64,000 nucleotides of DNA. It comes from Chitinophaga rhizophila (GTDB lineage: Bacteria > Bacteroidota > Bacteroidia > Chitinophagales > Chitinophagaceae). The notes below the pieces were generated by a model that saw only the letters and a program-made list of their open reading frames with translations, was not told the origin of the DNA and searched no databases. The stretch is taken from assembly GCF_019492185.1 (NCBI RefSeq), contig NZ_JAICCF010000001.1, forward strand, positions 930,001 through 994,000. Reading direction: 5' to 3'. Positions 63,653 to 64,000 of the stretch are shown here, one piece after another. Both the position numbers and the translations under genes were made by a program. How positions within the stretch are numbered: the stretch's first letter is position 1; every line of letters starts with the position of its first letter.

Positions 63653-64000
63653 ATGAAACGTGTTCTTCTTGTTGCCTCCATGCTGGTAATATGTGCCTGC
63701 AGGCTATACGCACAAACCTATACCCCTATACCCGTAACGGGTTACAACAACGATGGTGTAGCAGAAGCCGGGCTGAATGCAGAAGCCGTGACTACCACAG
63801 GACTGGATATCCAGGCTAAGATACTCTATAGCCTGGATTTTGCAGCATTGAACGGCTTACAGGCAGGCATACCCAATGATGGTATTTTTACTACAGGGCT
63901 TCGTACTTACCAGATGGCAGACTATACCGGCAATAACGTATTGTACCTGTCAAAAAACGGTGTCGTAGCCAATACCACCGGTTTTGATACCCTGACGTTT
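63653..64000 (+). CDS. Second PKD/type IX-type surface protein, N-terminal part
   Basis: The gene starts at 63653, 31 bp after the previous stop, and runs off the right edge; 116 codons are visible. It has a signal peptide (M-K-R-V-L-L-V-A-S-M ... Y-A-Q). Its first domain (Y-T-P-I-P-V-T-G-Y-N-N-D-G-V-A-E-A-G-L-N-A, then R-T-Y-Q-M and V-A-N-T) aligns along its whole visible length with the previous protein. This is a tandem duplication. The C-terminal sorting domain is not in the window. Confidence 0.85.
   Translation, partial: MKRVLLVASMLVICACRLYAQTYTPIPVTGYNNDGVAEAGLNAEAVTTTGLDIQAKILYSLDFAALNGLQAGIPNDGIFTTGLRTYQMADYTGNNVLYLSKNGVVANTTGFDTLTF

Noticed and set aside
1..64000. CRISPR arrays, tRNA and rRNA genes, prophage
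   Set aside because: No regularly spaced repeats, cloverleaf-like segments, ribosomal sequence or phage structural genes were recognised by eye.

Overview
The window looks like chromosome from a Chitinophaga-type member of the Bacteroidota (family Chitinophagaceae). The basis is: lipoproteins with C-K-K or C-N-K after the lipobox, two proteins with the gliding-motility/type IX secretion C-terminal domain (consensus S-P-N-G-D-G), a SusC-type barrel ending in phenylalanine, LytS/LytTR two-component genes, almost no Shine-Dalgarno sites, and promoter-like boxes of the Bacteroidota form TAnnTTTG. No rRNA, tRNA, CRISPR array, prophage or intact insertion sequence was recognised. The only mobile-DNA trace is a 110-bp element with inverted ends (1689-1798).

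Layout. 1-10.2 kb: a partial lipoprotein, an SDR oxidoreductase divergent from its likely HxlR repressor, a vanadium-haloperoxidase-fold lipoprotein, a peptidoglycan-binding/M15 peptidase, a methyltransferase, a SprB-repeat surface protein, an AraC regulator, small lipoproteins and a DUF6266-like protein. 10.4-18.2 kb: on the minus strand, an RND efflux operon (adaptor, pump, outer-membrane factor) followed by a LytS-type kinase and LytTR regulator. 18.4-28.1 kb: an NAD(P)-binding oxidoreductase with an AraC regulator, two unknown lipoproteins, an MFS exporter, DUF1266 and DUF4197 proteins, an aldo/keto reductase, a metallophosphoesterase and two small tail-to-tail genes. 28.2-29.1 kb: a DUF4349 lipoprotein gene interrupted by one in-frame TGA.

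29.4-36.5 kb is the most unusual locus. A SusC-like outer-membrane beta-barrel gene has no plug domain. Four bases after it begins a complete alpha-2-macroglobulin gene (MG domains, A2M domain, C-F-E-Q thioester motif, receptor-binding-like C-terminus). This second protein carries a SusC-type carboxypeptidase-regulatory domain and TonB plug just before the A2M domain. Together the two genes hold all parts of one SusC transporter, in the wrong order and with the plug built into a protease-trap protein.

36.9-50.6 kb: a secreted DNA/RNA nuclease, a beta-helix lipoprotein, an Imm22-type immunity gene with no toxin beside it, cytochrome bd oxidase (cydAB) with a CRP/FNR-like palindrome in its promoter, a metallo-beta-lactamase/rhodanese protein, a GH2 glycosidase, a DEAD-box helicase, a membrane protein and a glycerophosphodiesterase. 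50.8-64 kb: an unknown membrane protein overlapping a small gene, a GH29 fucosidase, an LpxL-like acyltransferase with a fatty-acid desaturase, a gingipain-like (C25) protein without a signal peptide, a DUF2157 membrane pair, a lipoprotein, a chagasin-like inhibitor, and two tandem PKD/type IX surface proteins, the second cut by the window edge.

Coordinates use the start codon I judge most likely, which for many genes is downstream of the longest open frame. Function calls rest on motif recognition by eye; no database search was run.
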